From positions 1 through 64,000 of the forward strand of contig NZ_JAINVF010000013.1 of the NCBI RefSeq assembly GCF_020400585.1: a stretch of DNA of 64,000 nt, in the 5' to 3' direction. The notes below the pieces were generated by a model. The model had not been told where the DNA came from. It saw only the letters and a list, made by a program, of their open reading frames with translations, and made no database searches. Shown here one piece after another: positions 31,858 through 39,702 of the stretch. The position numbers were made by a program, and so were the translations under genes. This stretch comes from Streptomyces sp. NK08204. GTDB taxonomy: Bacteria > Actinomycetota > Actinomycetes > Streptomycetales > Streptomycetaceae. Positions within the stretch are counted from its first letter, which is position 1, and each line of letters begins with the position of its first letter.

Positions 31858-33891
31858 TTGAACTTCTGGTCGATCTATCAGCACGGCTTCGCCCGCGTCG
31901 CCGCCTGCACCGGGCACGCCGCCATCGCCGACCCGCGGGCCAACGCCGAGTCGGTGCTGCGGCAGGCGCGCCGGTGCGCGGAGGACGGCGTCGCCGTCGC
32001 CGTCTTCCCGGAACTCTGCCTGTCCGGCTACTCGATCGAGGACCTCGTGCTGCAGGACGTGGTCCTCGACGAAGTCGAGACGGCCCTGGCGACCGTGGTG
32101 GCGGAATCCGCGGACCTGCTGCCCGTGCTCGTCGTCGGCGCCCCGCTGCGCCACCGCAACCGGATCTACAACTGCGCCGTGGTCGTGCACCGCGGCCGGG
32201 TCCTCGGCGTCGCGCCCAAGTCGTACCTGCCGACGTACCGCGAGTTCTACGAGAAGCGCCAGATCGCCTCGGGCGACGACGAGCGCGGCGGCACGATCCG
32301 GGTGGGCGGGGCGGACGTCCCGTTCGGCGTCGACCTGCTCTTCGCGGCGGCGGACCTGCCCGGGCTGGTGCTGCACGCGGAGATCTGCGAGGACATGTGG
32401 GTGCCGGTGCCGCCGAGCGCCGAGGCCGCGCTGGCCGGTGCGACCCTCCTGGTCAACCTCTCCGGCAGTCCCATCACCGTCGGCCGGGCCGAGGACCGGC
32501 GGCTGCTGTGCCGGTCGGCGTCGACGCGCTACCTCGCCGCTTACGTCTACGCGGCGGCCGGGCTGGGCGAGTCGACCACGGACCTGTCGTGGGACGGCCA
32601 GACGATGATCTACGAGAACGGCGCCCTGCTGGCCGAGACCGAGCGCTTCCCGCTCGGCGACCAGTACGCGGTGGCCGACATCGACCTGGACCTGCTGCGG
32701 CAGGAGCGCGCCCGGATGGGCACGTTCGACGACAACCGCCGCACCCACGGCGCCCGCACCGGTGACTTCCGCCAGGTGTCCTTCCGCCTCGACGCGCCGA
32801 CGGCCGACCTCGGCCTGCGCCGCCGCGTCGAGCGCTTGCCGTTCGTACCCGCCGACCCTGAGCGGCTCGCCCTGGACTGCTACGAGGCGTACAACATCCA
32901 GGTCGCCGGTCTGCAGCAGCGGCTCGCGGCGATCGGCGGGCCGAAGGTGGTCATCGGCGTCTCCGGCGGCCTCGACTCCACGCACGCGCTGATCGTCGCC
33001 GCCCGCGCGATGGACCGCGCCGGCCGCCCGCGCAGCGACATCCTGGCCTTCACCCTGCCCGGCTTCGCCACCAGCGACCACACCAAGGACAACGCGCACA
33101 AGCTGATGCGCGCCCTCGGCGTCACCGCGGCCGAGCTGGACATCACACCGACCGCACGTCTCATGCTCAAGGAGATGGGGCACCCGTTCTCCTCCGGCGA
33201 GCCGGTGTACGACGTCACCTTCGAGAACGTGCAGGCCGGCCTGCGCACCGACTACCTGTTCCGGCTCGCCAACCAGCGCGGCGGCATCGTGCTCGGCACC
33301 GGCGACCTGTCGGAGCTGGCGCTCGGCTGGTCCACGTACGGCGTCGGCGACCAGATGAGCCACTACAACGTCAATTCCGGGGTGCCCAAGACGCTGATCC
33401 AGCACCTGATCCGCTGGGTCATCAGCAGCGGCCAGTTCGACGACGAGACCGGCAAGACACTGGCCGCGATCCTCGACACGGAGATCAGCCCCGAACTGGT
33501 GCCGGGGGAGGAAATGCAGTCCACCGAGTCGAAGATCGGCCCGTACGCGCTGCACGACTTCACCCTCTACCAGGTGCTGCGGCACGGGTTCCGGCCCTCG
33601 AAGATCGCCTTCCTGGCCTGGCACGCCTGGCACGACCGGGAGGCGGGCGCCTGGCCGCCCGGCTTCCCGGAGGCCGAGCGGGTGGCCTACGACCTGCCGG
33701 AGATCCGGCACTGGCTGGAGGTGTTCTGCCGCCGCTTCTTCGCCTTCGCGCAGTTCAAGCGGTCGGCCATGCCGAACGGACCGAAGGTCTCGGCGGGCGG
33801 TTCCCTCTCCCCGCGCGGCGACTGGCGGGCACCGTCCGACGGCAACGCACGGGCCTGGCTGCACGACCTGGACCGCGTGCCGAAGGGCTGA
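31858..33891 (+). CDS. nadE: Glutamine-dependent NAD(+) synthetase
   Basis: Last step of NAD biosynthesis. 677 residues with an N-terminal nitrilase-like glutaminase domain (Glu in FPELCLSGYSIED near 59, Lys in PKSYLPTYREFYEKR near 120, Cys in HAEICEDMW near 177) and a C-terminal ATP-pyrophosphatase synthetase domain with VSGGLDST near 370. Both catalytic sets are intact. The start is TTG at 31858 with TTGGAG upstream; the N-terminal MNFWSIYQHGFARVA is typical of actinobacterial NadE. It is separated from sufT by a terminator and so probably has its own promoter. Confidence 0.95.
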   Translation: MNFWSIYQHGFARVAACTGHAAIADPRANAESVLRQARRCAEDGVAVAVFPELCLSGYSIEDLVLQDVVLDEVETALATVVAESADLLPVLVVGAPLRHRNRIYNCAVVVHRGRVLGVAPKSYLPTYREFYEKRQIASGDDERGGTIRVGGADVPFGVDLLFAAADLPGLVLHAEICEDMWVPVPPSAEAALAGATLLVNLSGSPITVGRAEDRRLLCRSASTRYLAAYVYAAAGLGESTTDLSWDGQTMIYENGALLAETERFPLGDQYAVADIDLDLLRQERARMGTFDDNRRTHGARTGDFRQVSFRLDAPTADLGLRRRVERLPFVPADPERLALDCYEAYNIQVAGLQQRLAAIGGPKVVIGVSGGLDSTHALIVAARAMDRAGRPRSDILAFTLPGFATSDHTKDNAHKLMRALGVTAAELDITPTARLMLKEMGHPFSSGEPVYDVTFENVQAGLRTDYLFRLANQRGGIVLGTGDLSELALGWSTYGVGDQMSHYNVNSGVPKTLIQHLIRWVISSGQFDDETGKTLAAILDTEISPELVPGEEMQSTESKIGPYALHDFTLYQVLRHGFRPSKIAFLAWHAWHDREAGAWPPGFPEAERVAYDLPEIRHWLEVFCRRFFAFAQFKRSAMPNGPKVSAGGSLSPRGDWRAPSDGNARAWLHDLDRVPKG

Positions 33892-33923
33892 CGGGCTCAG
33901 GCCGACGGACGGCGACCGACAGG

Positions 33924-33951
33924 CTGACGGGCTGACGGGCTGACGGGCTGA
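33924..33951. repeat. 8-base tandem repeat after nadE
   Basis: CTGACGGG occurs three times in a row (33924-33947) and then CTGA. A single further copy spans the nadE stop codon (from 33888). The array ends one base before the SMR operator region. It looks like slippage of the gene end. Confidence 0.8.
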
Positions 33952-33993
33952 TGTGTACGGGCGTACACACACGATGTGTACGCTCGTACACAT
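33952..33993. promoter_or_regulatory. Twin TetR-type operators overlapping the SMR start codon
   Basis: Two palindromes share the core GTGTACG-N2-CGTACAC: TGTGTACG-GG-CGTACACA at 33952-33969 and ATGTGTACG-CT-CGTACACAT at 33974-33993. Their centres are 23 bases apart, about two helical turns. The second palindrome includes the first two bases of the SMR ATG (33992-33994). A TetR gene follows in the same operon, so these are almost certainly its operators. Confidence 0.85.
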
Positions 33994-34315
33994 GGGATAC
34001 CTCTTGCTCGCCGGCGCCATCGCCGCCGAGGTCGCCGCGACGACGGCGTTGAAGTACACCGAGGGCTTCAGCAGGCTGTGGCCCTCGGTGGCGACGGCCC
34101 TGGGCTACCTCGTCTCCTTCGCGCTGCTCGCCCAGGCCCTCAAGACCGTGCAGATCGGCACGGCGTACGCGATCTGGTCCGGCGTCGGCACCGCGGCCAT
34201 CGCCGTGCTCGGCCTGCTGCTGTTCGGCGAGGGGCTGTCCCTGACGAAGGTCGCCGGGATCCTGCTGATCGTCGGGGGAGTGGTGGTCCTCAACATGGGC
34301 GGGGCGACGCACTGA
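33992..34315 (+). CDS. Small multidrug resistance (SMR) family efflux protein
   Basis: 107-residue membrane protein with four predicted helices. The conserved membrane-embedded Glu is at residue 13 (LLLAGAIAAEVAATTALKYT), and AYAIWSGVGTA carries the conserved Trp. Proton-driven export of quaternary ammonium or guanidinium-type cations is typical of the family. Upstream Met codons exist, but ATG 33992 starts exactly at the first helix as in relatives. There is no room for a leader because the operator covers the start, so the mRNA is probably leaderless. The stop overlaps the TetR start (TGATG). Confidence 0.93.
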   Translation: MGYLLLAGAIAAEVAATTALKYTEGFSRLWPSVATALGYLVSFALLAQALKTVQIGTAYAIWSGVGTAAIAVLGLLLFGEGLSLTKVAGILLIVGGVVVLNMGGATH

Positions 34316-34851
34316 TGCCCCGCCGCTACGACCCCGACCGGCGCCGGCGGATCATCGACGCGGCGATCCGGGTGGTGGGGGAGAAGGGCATCGCCGGTCT
34401 GAGCCACCGCTCGGTCGCGGCCGAGGCCGACGTCCCGCTCGGCTCCACGACGTACCACTTCGCCACTCTGGACGACCTGCTGGTCGCGGCCCTGCGCCGG
34501 GCCACCGAGGGCTTCGCGGGCGTCCTCGACGCGAGCGGAGTACTGGACGACGCCGACGCCGACCTCGCGGCCGGTCTCGCCCGGGTCCTCGGCGAGTGGC
34601 TGGGCGGCGACCGGCCGGGCGTCGAGCTGGAGTACGAGCTGTACCTGGCCGCCCTGCGCCGCCCCGCACTGCGCCCGGTGGCCGCCCAGTGGACCGAGGA
34701 CACGGCCGAACGCCTGGCCGCCCGCGTCGATCCCGTGACGGCCCGGGCGCTGCTCGCACTGGTGGACGGGATCTGTCTGCAGGTGTTGCTGACGGGCGGT
34801 TCCTACGACGAGGCGTACGCCCGTGATGTGCTGGCCCGGGTGATCCCCTGA
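34315..34851 (+). CDS. TetR family transcriptional regulator of the SMR gene
   Basis: 178-residue TetR-type repressor. The HTH is at about residues 9-55 (IIDAAIRVVGEKGIAGLSHR, then VPLGSTTYHFATLDDLL). The C-terminal ligand domain is Leu/Ala-rich. It starts at the ATG overlapping the SMR stop (TGATG), so both proteins come from one mRNA controlled by the twin operators just upstream: a QacR-like autoregulated drug-efflux unit. Ligand unknown. Confidence 0.92.
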   Translation: MPRRYDPDRRRRIIDAAIRVVGEKGIAGLSHRSVAAEADVPLGSTTYHFATLDDLLVAALRRATEGFAGVLDASGVLDDADADLAAGLARVLGEWLGGDRPGVELEYELYLAALRRPALRPVAAQWTEDTAERLAARVDPVTARALLALVDGICLQVLLTGGSYDEAYARDVLARVIP

Positions 34852-34924
34852 ACCCGCGCCCGGCACCTGAGACGCCGCTCGGACGGGTTCGCCCCCACGA
34901 CCGCCCCCACGTTAGGTTTTCCGT

Positions 34925-35911
34925 ATGACCGACACTGCTTCCCGTACCACCGGCGCCGTCGCCGCCGGCCTCGCCACGATCGCCGCCGACGGCACCGTTC
35001 TCGACACCTGGTTCCCCGCCCCCGAGCTGATGGCAGAGCCGGGCCCCTCCGGCACCGAGCGGCTCTCCGCCGAGCAGGCCGCGGAGCTGCTCGGCGGCGG
35101 CGCTACCGCGGCCGTCGGCCCGGACGCCCGCCGGGGCGTCGAGGTCGTCGCGGTCCGCACGGTCATCGCCTCCCTCGACGACAAGCCGATCGACACGCAC
35201 GACGTCTACCTGCGTCTGCACCTGCTCTCCCACCGCCTGGTCAAGCCGCACGGTCAGAGCCTGGACGGCATCTTCGGCCTCCTCGCCAACGTCGCCTGGA
35301 CCTCGCTCGGCCCGGTCGCCGTGGACGACATCGAGAAGGTGCGGCTGAACGCCCGCGCCGAGGGCCTGCACCTGCAGGTCACCTCGATCGACAAGTTCCC
35401 GCGCATGACGGACTACGTCGCCCCCAAGGGCGTCCGCATCGCCGACGCCGACCGGGTCCGCCTCGGCGCACACCTGGCCGCGGGCACCACGGTCATGCAC
35501 GAGGGCTTCGTCAACTTCAACGCCGGCACCCTCGGCACCTCCATGGTCGAGGGCCGCATCTCCGCCGGTGTCGTCGTGGGCGACGGCTCCGACATCGGTG
35601 GCGGCGCCTCCACCATGGGCACGCTGTCCGGCGGCGGCAACGTGATCATCTCCATCGGCGAGCGTTGCCTGATCGGCGCCGAGGCGGGCGTGGGCATCGC
35701 GCTCGGCGACGAGTGCGTGGTCGAGGCCGGCCTCTACATCACCGCGGGCACGCGCGTGACCATGCCCGACGGCCAGATCGTCAAGGCCCGCGAGCTCAAC
35801 GGCGCCTCCAACATCCTCTTCCGCCGCAACTCGGTCACCGGCAAGGTCGAGGCCCGCCCGAACAACGCGGTGTGGGGCGGCCTGAACGACATCCTGCACA
35901 GCCACAACTGA
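34925..35911 (+). CDS. dapD: 2,3,4,5-tetrahydropyridine-2,6-dicarboxylate N-succinyltransferase
   Basis: Succinyl-CoA dependent step of the lysine/diaminopimelate pathway. 328 residues, the actinobacterial type with an N-terminal domain and a left-handed beta-helix. The helix hexapeptides are visible from about residue 175 on (VRLGAHLAAGTTVMHEGFVN, VGDGSDIGGGASTMGTLSGG), and ELNGASNILFRRNSVTG is near the end. No ribosome-binding site precedes the ATG; TAGGTT at 34913-34918 lies seven bases before it, so a leaderless mRNA is likely. Confidence 0.95.
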   Translation: MTDTASRTTGAVAAGLATIAADGTVLDTWFPAPELMAEPGPSGTERLSAEQAAELLGGGATAAVGPDARRGVEVVAVRTVIASLDDKPIDTHDVYLRLHLLSHRLVKPHGQSLDGIFGLLANVAWTSLGPVAVDDIEKVRLNARAEGLHLQVTSIDKFPRMTDYVAPKGVRIADADRVRLGAHLAAGTTVMHEGFVNFNAGTLGTSMVEGRISAGVVVGDGSDIGGGASTMGTLSGGGNVIISIGERCLIGAEAGVGIALGDECVVEAGLYITAGTRVTMPDGQIVKARELNGASNILFRRNSVTGKVEARPNNAVWGGLNDILHSHN

Positions 35912-36333
35912 CCTACGGCGGCCATGACGTGTGGCCGCCTCATCGATCAGCGTCCTGACTGCTGCTGAGCTGTCGGCAGTTGTCGACGCCGGTCATCACT
36001 GAGCGCCCTTCCACGGCCCGAGGACGGCCCGGGAGGGCGCTCGTCCGTGTGCGGGGGGAGCCCCATGGTGAGCATCGCATCAGGAGTTCGGGAGGGTCGC
36101 CTCAGTGGCTGGCGACCGCGGTGCTTGCTCTGCTGTCGGCGACTGCTGGAGGCCGCTGGCGTCTGCGGTCGTCGATGTCAGCCGTAGATGTCAGAGAGGC
36201 CCCTTTGGGTTCGGTCACGGGCGACGGTACGCAGCCGGGTCAGTGCCGGGGATCGGATCTTGAGTCAGTGATACGTAGCAAGGGTGGGCGGGATCAGGAC
36301 GACCGAGCGACCCGCAGCCGGACCTCGCGTCAC
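35912..36333. other. 422 bases after dapD: terminator, otherwise no gene seen
   Basis: Apart from the hairpin at 36001-36042, no reading frame here looks like a real protein on either strand. Base composition is a little lower in GC than the flanks after 36050, in line with the accessory zone that begins here. Confidence 0.5.
36001..36042 (+). terminator. Hairpin downstream of dapD
   Basis: GAGCGCCCTTCC (36001-36012) pairs with GGGAGGGCGCTC (36031-36042) at 11 of 12 positions, with an 18-base loop that itself has GGCCC/GGCCC symmetry. It lies 90 bases after the dapD stop. Confidence 0.7.
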
Positions 36334-36890
36334 TCAGCGGACGTCGACGTAGTCGCCAGCGGACGTGACCGCCGGGGTTGTCGTCGTACCTTCGAAGCGG
36401 TAGCGCCAGTAGCCGTCCACGGAGGCCTGCATGGGGGTCTTCAGGTTGCCGGAGGAGTCGCTGTATTTCGTCCTCACCGTGGTGTAGGTGGCCGTGCCCG
36501 CTTTGCAGAACTGGAGATGCGGACACTGGAGTAAGGGACGGCGTCGGACCAGCTGCCGTCCTTGGCGATGACTGAGATGTAGACCTTCCCAGTCCCCGCT
36601 GTCGCGTTCTTCAGCAGGGTTGGGTTGCCGCTGATGGTGAGCTTGCACGTGGAGGTCACATCGTTGACCTCCTGGCAGTCCGCCTGGTTCGTGGTCGGAT
36701 TCAGAACGCCGTCGAAGTCATCGGTGTTCAGATGGGTTCCGTGGAAGAGCACCAGCGACACGTTCTTGATATTGGACGGAGCGCTCGACGTCACAGTGGC
36801 CGACATCGTTTTGGTGGTCGTGCCGATCACTATGTCCTTGCCACCGTTGATCGTCGCGTTCAAGATCTTGATGTCACTGCTGCCACGCAT
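36334..36890 (-). pseudogene. Frameshifted gene for a small beta-rich, probably secreted protein
   Basis: The minus strand encodes a continuous protein in two frames. The first part, from ATG 36890, reads SDIKILNATINGGKDIVIG to WSDAVPYSSVRISS; the second part continues in another frame as FCKAGTATYTTVRTKYSDSS to the end at 36334 (GDYVDVR). The change occurs near 36508-36512, where one missing T in AGTTCTGC would explain it. Thr/Ser-rich, with regular hydrophobic alternation and paired Cys, it resembles Streptomyces exported proteins of unknown role. No signal peptide follows the first Met, so the 5' end may also be lost. A sequencing error is possible. Confidence 0.6.
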
Positions 36891-37552
36891 GAAGGTCCCT
36901 GGGGACGAGCGTCGGGCCGGTGCACCTGGTGGCGACCACCGATTGATGGGCTGAGTGTAGGTCAGCAGCCGTCAGGGAGGCCGGGGCCGTGCTGGTTGAG
37001 TTGAAGCGTGGTCGAGCAGCGGCGGTTTCTCAGTCAGGACTGAGCGGCGGCGGCTCAGCGGTGAGGGATGGCGCCTGACGTCGAGGGTGACCCCTGGGGG
37101 ACGACTCGGGGTCGGTGGGGCGCGAAAGAGACAGAAGCTCATATTTCGTGACGTCAGTCACAGTGCTCCGCGATCAACCAGCGCGCTTAGTAGATGCGGC
37201 GTGGTGAGCATGTAGTGATTTGTCTGTTTTAGTCCGAGTGTGGATCCTGTCGCGCGTTCCGGAACGCCGCCCGGTCGGCCCGCAGGCCAGCTGCCCACGG
37301 GCATAAGGTTTCTGACGTCGTGACAGCTTTTCCTCCTGTCGCCACGTGCTGACCGGAGGCCCGCGCGCTGCCCTGGCGGTGTCCTGGGACCTACGAGGCG
37401 ACGTAGTGGATGGGACCCGTTGCGCGCCCTGTCGAGCCGTTCTAAGAATGACGACCCACAGGACGTCGCTGCAGTTCGGAACCGGTGTTCACGCCGAGTC
37501 GACCGCGCACTGTGGCCCTCGGCGTCACCGAGTGAGTAGGAGCCCCCCACAC
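36891..37552. other. 662 bases upstream of snapalysin: no convincing gene
   Basis: No frame here reads like a known protein. In S. lividans and relatives a divergent LysR-type activator gene (snpR) occupies this place; I see no LysR helix-turn-helix on either strand. A GTGAC-GTCA-GTCAC inverted repeat lies at 37148-37161. Longer open frames (for example 37158-37550 minus) have unlikely amino-acid content. Confidence 0.5.
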
Positions 37553-38275
37553 ATGAAGTTGTTCCGAACGTCCCCGAAACTCCTCGCCCTCGCTCTCGGT
37601 CTGGGGCTGGCCTCCAGCGCGCTGGGCGTGGCGGTGCCGGCGAGCGCCCAGTCGGCCGCTACCCCCTCCGCTTCCGCCGGTAGCTCCGTGGCGCGGTATG
37701 ACGGGTCGGTTGAGGAGGCTGCGACCAACAAGGCGTTCTTCCAGGCTGTGCTCAAGTCGGTCGCCCAGAAGCGCGCCGCCCAGCCCAACGCGCAGGCGGT
37801 GACCCTCTACTACGACGACTCCAAGGCGCCGAGCTTCCGTTCGCAGATATCGAGCGCGGCCTCGATCTGGAACAGCTCCGAGTCCAACGTCAAGCTGAAG
37901 GAGGCTTCGAGCGGCAGTGCCGACTTCTCCTACTACGAGGGCAACGACCCGCGTGGGTCCCACGCCTCCAGCGATGGCCACGGACGCGGCTCCGTCTTCA
38001 TCGACTACGCCCAGACCCGGCAGTACGACTCGATCCGCGTCGTCACCCATGAGACCGGGCACATACTGGGTCTGCCGGACGACTACAGCGGGCCGTGCAG
38101 TGAGCTGATGTCGGGCGGCGGCCCCGGCCCGTCCTGCACCAACCGCTACCCGAACGCCACCGAGCGCGCGCGTGTCGACCAGCTGTGGGCCACCGGACTC
38201 GCACAGGCCCCGAGCGCGGGGCGCCAGCCCGCTAGTGGCCCCTGGCGTTCGCACCACAGCACGCCTTGGAGCTGA
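37553..38275 (+). CDS. snpA: Snapalysin-family secreted zinc protease (M7)
   Basis: Small neutral protease, secreted as a pre-pro-enzyme of 240 residues. Signal peptide to about residue 33 (PASAQ), pro-region to about 80, then the catalytic domain with HETGHILGLPD at 166-176 (two His and Asp as Zn ligands, the aspzincin-like HExxHxxGxxD form) followed by DYSGPCSELMSGGGPG and SCTNRYPN, the M7 hallmark. The ATG at 37553 has TAGGAG upstream. After GLA (about residue 217) a Pro/Ser/Trp-containing tail of some 23 residues seems foreign to the family and runs towards the attachment-site scar. Catalytic residues are intact. Confidence 0.92.
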   Translation: MKLFRTSPKLLALALGLGLASSALGVAVPASAQSAATPSASAGSSVARYDGSVEEAATNKAFFQAVLKSVAQKRAAQPNAQAVTLYYDDSKAPSFRSQISSAASIWNSSESNVKLKEASSGSADFSYYEGNDPRGSHASSDGHGRGSVFIDYAQTRQYDSIRVVTHETGHILGLPDDYSGPCSELMSGGGPGPSCTNRYPNATERARVDQLWATGLAQAPSAGRQPASGPWRSHHSTPWS

Positions 38276-38492
38276 TCGCGTTCCCAAGTGGGAAGCGGCT
38301 CGCTGTCGAGGATGGCTTCAGCCACATGCTCAAAGGCGGCCGCTTCCAGTGCGCGGTCTACGACCGGGACCGGGCCATCGCCGACCGGCTCGGTGCCATG
38401 ATCCGGGGCGGCGGGGGAGTGGCCTGCGAGCGCTCCGAGAAGGACCCTGCGGGCCCGTAGTGGCACGTCTGTGGCACGACCCCTGAAACGCT
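38276..38492. other. Spacer with short ORF and repeated TGGCACG
   Basis: A 64-codon frame (38266-38460, plus) starts within the end of snpA and reads ELIAFPSGKRLAVEDGFSHM; I do not recognise it and cannot call it a gene. TGGCACG is repeated directly at 38461-38467 and 38472-38478, which could be arm-type integrase sites given the nearby tRNA 3' end. Confidence 0.35.
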
Positions 38493-38535
38493 GAAGGGCC
38501 AGCCTGGGAGGAAACCCCTCCCGAGCTGGCCCTTC
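38493..38535. terminator. Strong hairpin beside the tRNA 3' fragment
   Basis: GAAGGGCCAGC (38493-38503) pairs perfectly with 38525-38535, and inside it GGGAGG (38506-38511) pairs with CCTCCC (38517-38522). On the minus strand it follows the tRNA 3' fragment directly, as a tRNA gene terminator would, so tRNA end and terminator were probably copied or moved together. Confidence 0.8.
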
Positions 38536-38539
38536 TCTC

Positions 38540-38562
38540 GGTGCCCCCGGCAGGATTCGAAC
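38540..38562 (-). mobile_element. tRNA-Arg-like 3' end, probable attachment-site remnant
   Basis: The minus strand reads GTTCGAATCCTGCCGGGGGCACC: a T-loop, 3' T-stem CCTGC, 3' acceptor strand CGGGGGC, discriminator A and CC. A matching tRNA would start GCCCCCG, as Streptomyces tRNA-Arg genes do. Upstream bases (GGTTGA) do not pair with the T-stem and no other tRNA arm exists, so only the 3' end is present. Integrating elements duplicate exactly this part of their target tRNA, making this a likely att scar. Confidence 0.65.
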
Positions 38563-38599
38563 TCAACCGCTGTCACCGCTGACTGGTATCCATGGCCGC

Positions 38600-39163
38600 A
38601 TGAATCTTGAGCAGGCAGACCCCGATGACCTCGCGGTGCTCCGTGCGGCCTTCGCTGTTGACGGCGGCGGTCGATCCGCGCTGGGCTGGGAAGCGGTGTG
38701 GGCCTTCGAAGCGGACCACCGCATAGTTCTGCCGGAGCCCTATCGGACCTTCGTTGCGGAGATCACCGACGGCTCGTACTCCGGTCCGCCGGACTGCGGG
38801 TTGGTGGGCCTGGCTGAGCTGCCCGATGACTGGGGGGTCGACCGACCGGAACGTGACCTGAGCCGGCCCTTCCCCCTCACCTCGCAGTGGCTGTGGGAAG
38901 AGGACGACTCAGAGCCGTCGGAGAACACTGATTTGATCATGGACGGAGTCTTCGATCATGGGTCAATCGTCCTTGGGACGGACGGATGCGGCATGTACTG
39001 GCACCTCGTCGTCACCGGCCCGCATCGTGGACACGTCTGGTTGATCACCGGGGAAGGCGCCACTCCGTTCGGAGCCGAGTTCGGGTTCACCACGGCTGAG
39101 CCGGGATTCGTCGGCTGGGTTAAGCACTGGGCTGCCAACAAGCCTTGGTTTGACGCTGCGTGA
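38600..39163 (+). CDS. SMI1/KNR4 (SUKH) family immunity-like protein
   Basis: 187 residues. The pattern near residues 35-75, AFEADHRIVLPEPYRTFVAE followed by ITDGSYSGPPDCGLVGLAEL, is the SUKH core (Leu-Pro-x-x-Tyr/Phe followed by a Gly-rich turn), and the C-terminal GCGMYWHLVVTGPHRGHVWL is typical. SUKH proteins are commonly immunity factors against polymorphic toxins. No toxin gene is adjacent, so this is an orphan, possibly left by a mobile element (the att scar is 37 bases upstream). Lower GC than flanking genes supports transfer. ATG 38600 has no good ribosome-binding site. Confidence 0.75.
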   Translation: MNLEQADPDDLAVLRAAFAVDGGGRSALGWEAVWAFEADHRIVLPEPYRTFVAEITDGSYSGPPDCGLVGLAELPDDWGVDRPERDLSRPFPLTSQWLWEEDDSEPSENTDLIMDGVFDHGSIVLGTDGCGMYWHLVVTGPHRGHVWLITGEGATPFGAEFGFTTAEPGFVGWVKHWAANKPWFDAA

Positions 39164-39246
39164 CGAGGTGGGACGACGGGCGTTCGGTCCAGCAGACGCA
39201 CGAGTGGGCGGCGCAGCGACTTTGGCCGGGAGGTTCAATGACCGAG

Positions 39247-39630
39247 TCAAGGCCGTGGGCCGCCTTCCAGCAGTGAGGGCGGCACCTCGTCCCGGAGAAC
39301 GTCTGTGCGCCTCAGTCGGTGAAAGTCAGCCACGATGGCGGGCACGCCGAGCTGATCAGGCGCGCGCGTGCCTTGCTGCACCCCCGCCGGCCTGAGCCAC
39401 GCTGGAGGCTCTGTGGCTTCGGCCTGAGTCAAGCCGTCTGCTAGGGCGGTCATGTCGCCCGCGGCAACTACCAACTCGGCTCCGAGGATGGGGACCATGC
39501 CGGGCAGCGAGTCGATGATCTCGATCTGTGGGTGGGTGCGGAAGGCGTCACGGATCTGCCGGTCGATGCCCCCGTTCCGGCCCGTCCTCTCCGCTTCCGC
39601 CGCCGCTCCTGTGCCGTCGGCCAAGGTCAT
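39247..39630 (-). pseudogene. IS110-family transposase remnant
   Basis: The frame contains IRDAFRTHPQIEIIDSLPGM followed by VPILGAELVVAAGD, which closely follows the C-terminal part of IS110-type (DEDD) transposases, where the helix-hairpin-helix-like P-G-M/I-G-P region binds DNA. Further on only DFHRLRRTDVLRDEV vaguely recalls the RLRRVFYLSA segment. There is no N-terminal catalytic domain and no full ends. It is a decayed fragment between the SUKH and VOC genes. Confidence 0.65.
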
Positions 39631-39702
39631 GTGGGTGCCGGGTGGTGGTTCAGCACGTACCCATGGGCACCAGGTCCGTCATGACGGACGTCTGTTGCCG
39701 CG

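Noticed and set aside
33888..33951. CTGACGGG array as a possible CRISPR or iteron origin
   Set aside because: Units are contiguous without spacers and include the nadE stop; no replication or Cas gene is near.
31147..34059. 970-codon minus-strand frame opposite sufU-sufT-nadE
   Set aside because: Shadow frame with no recognisable motif; the plus-strand genes are certain.
37158..37550. 130-codon minus-strand frame upstream of snapalysin as a possible snpR remnant
   Set aside because: No LysR helix-turn-helix pattern and implausible composition.
38266..38460. 64-codon plus-strand frame after snapalysin
   Set aside because: Overlaps the end of snpA, no ribosome-binding site, no recognised family; kept only as a note in the spacer.
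38540..38562. A complete tRNA gene on the minus strand
   Set aside because: Only the T-loop, 3' T-stem and 3' acceptor strand exist; the 5' T-stem, anticodon and D arms are missing.
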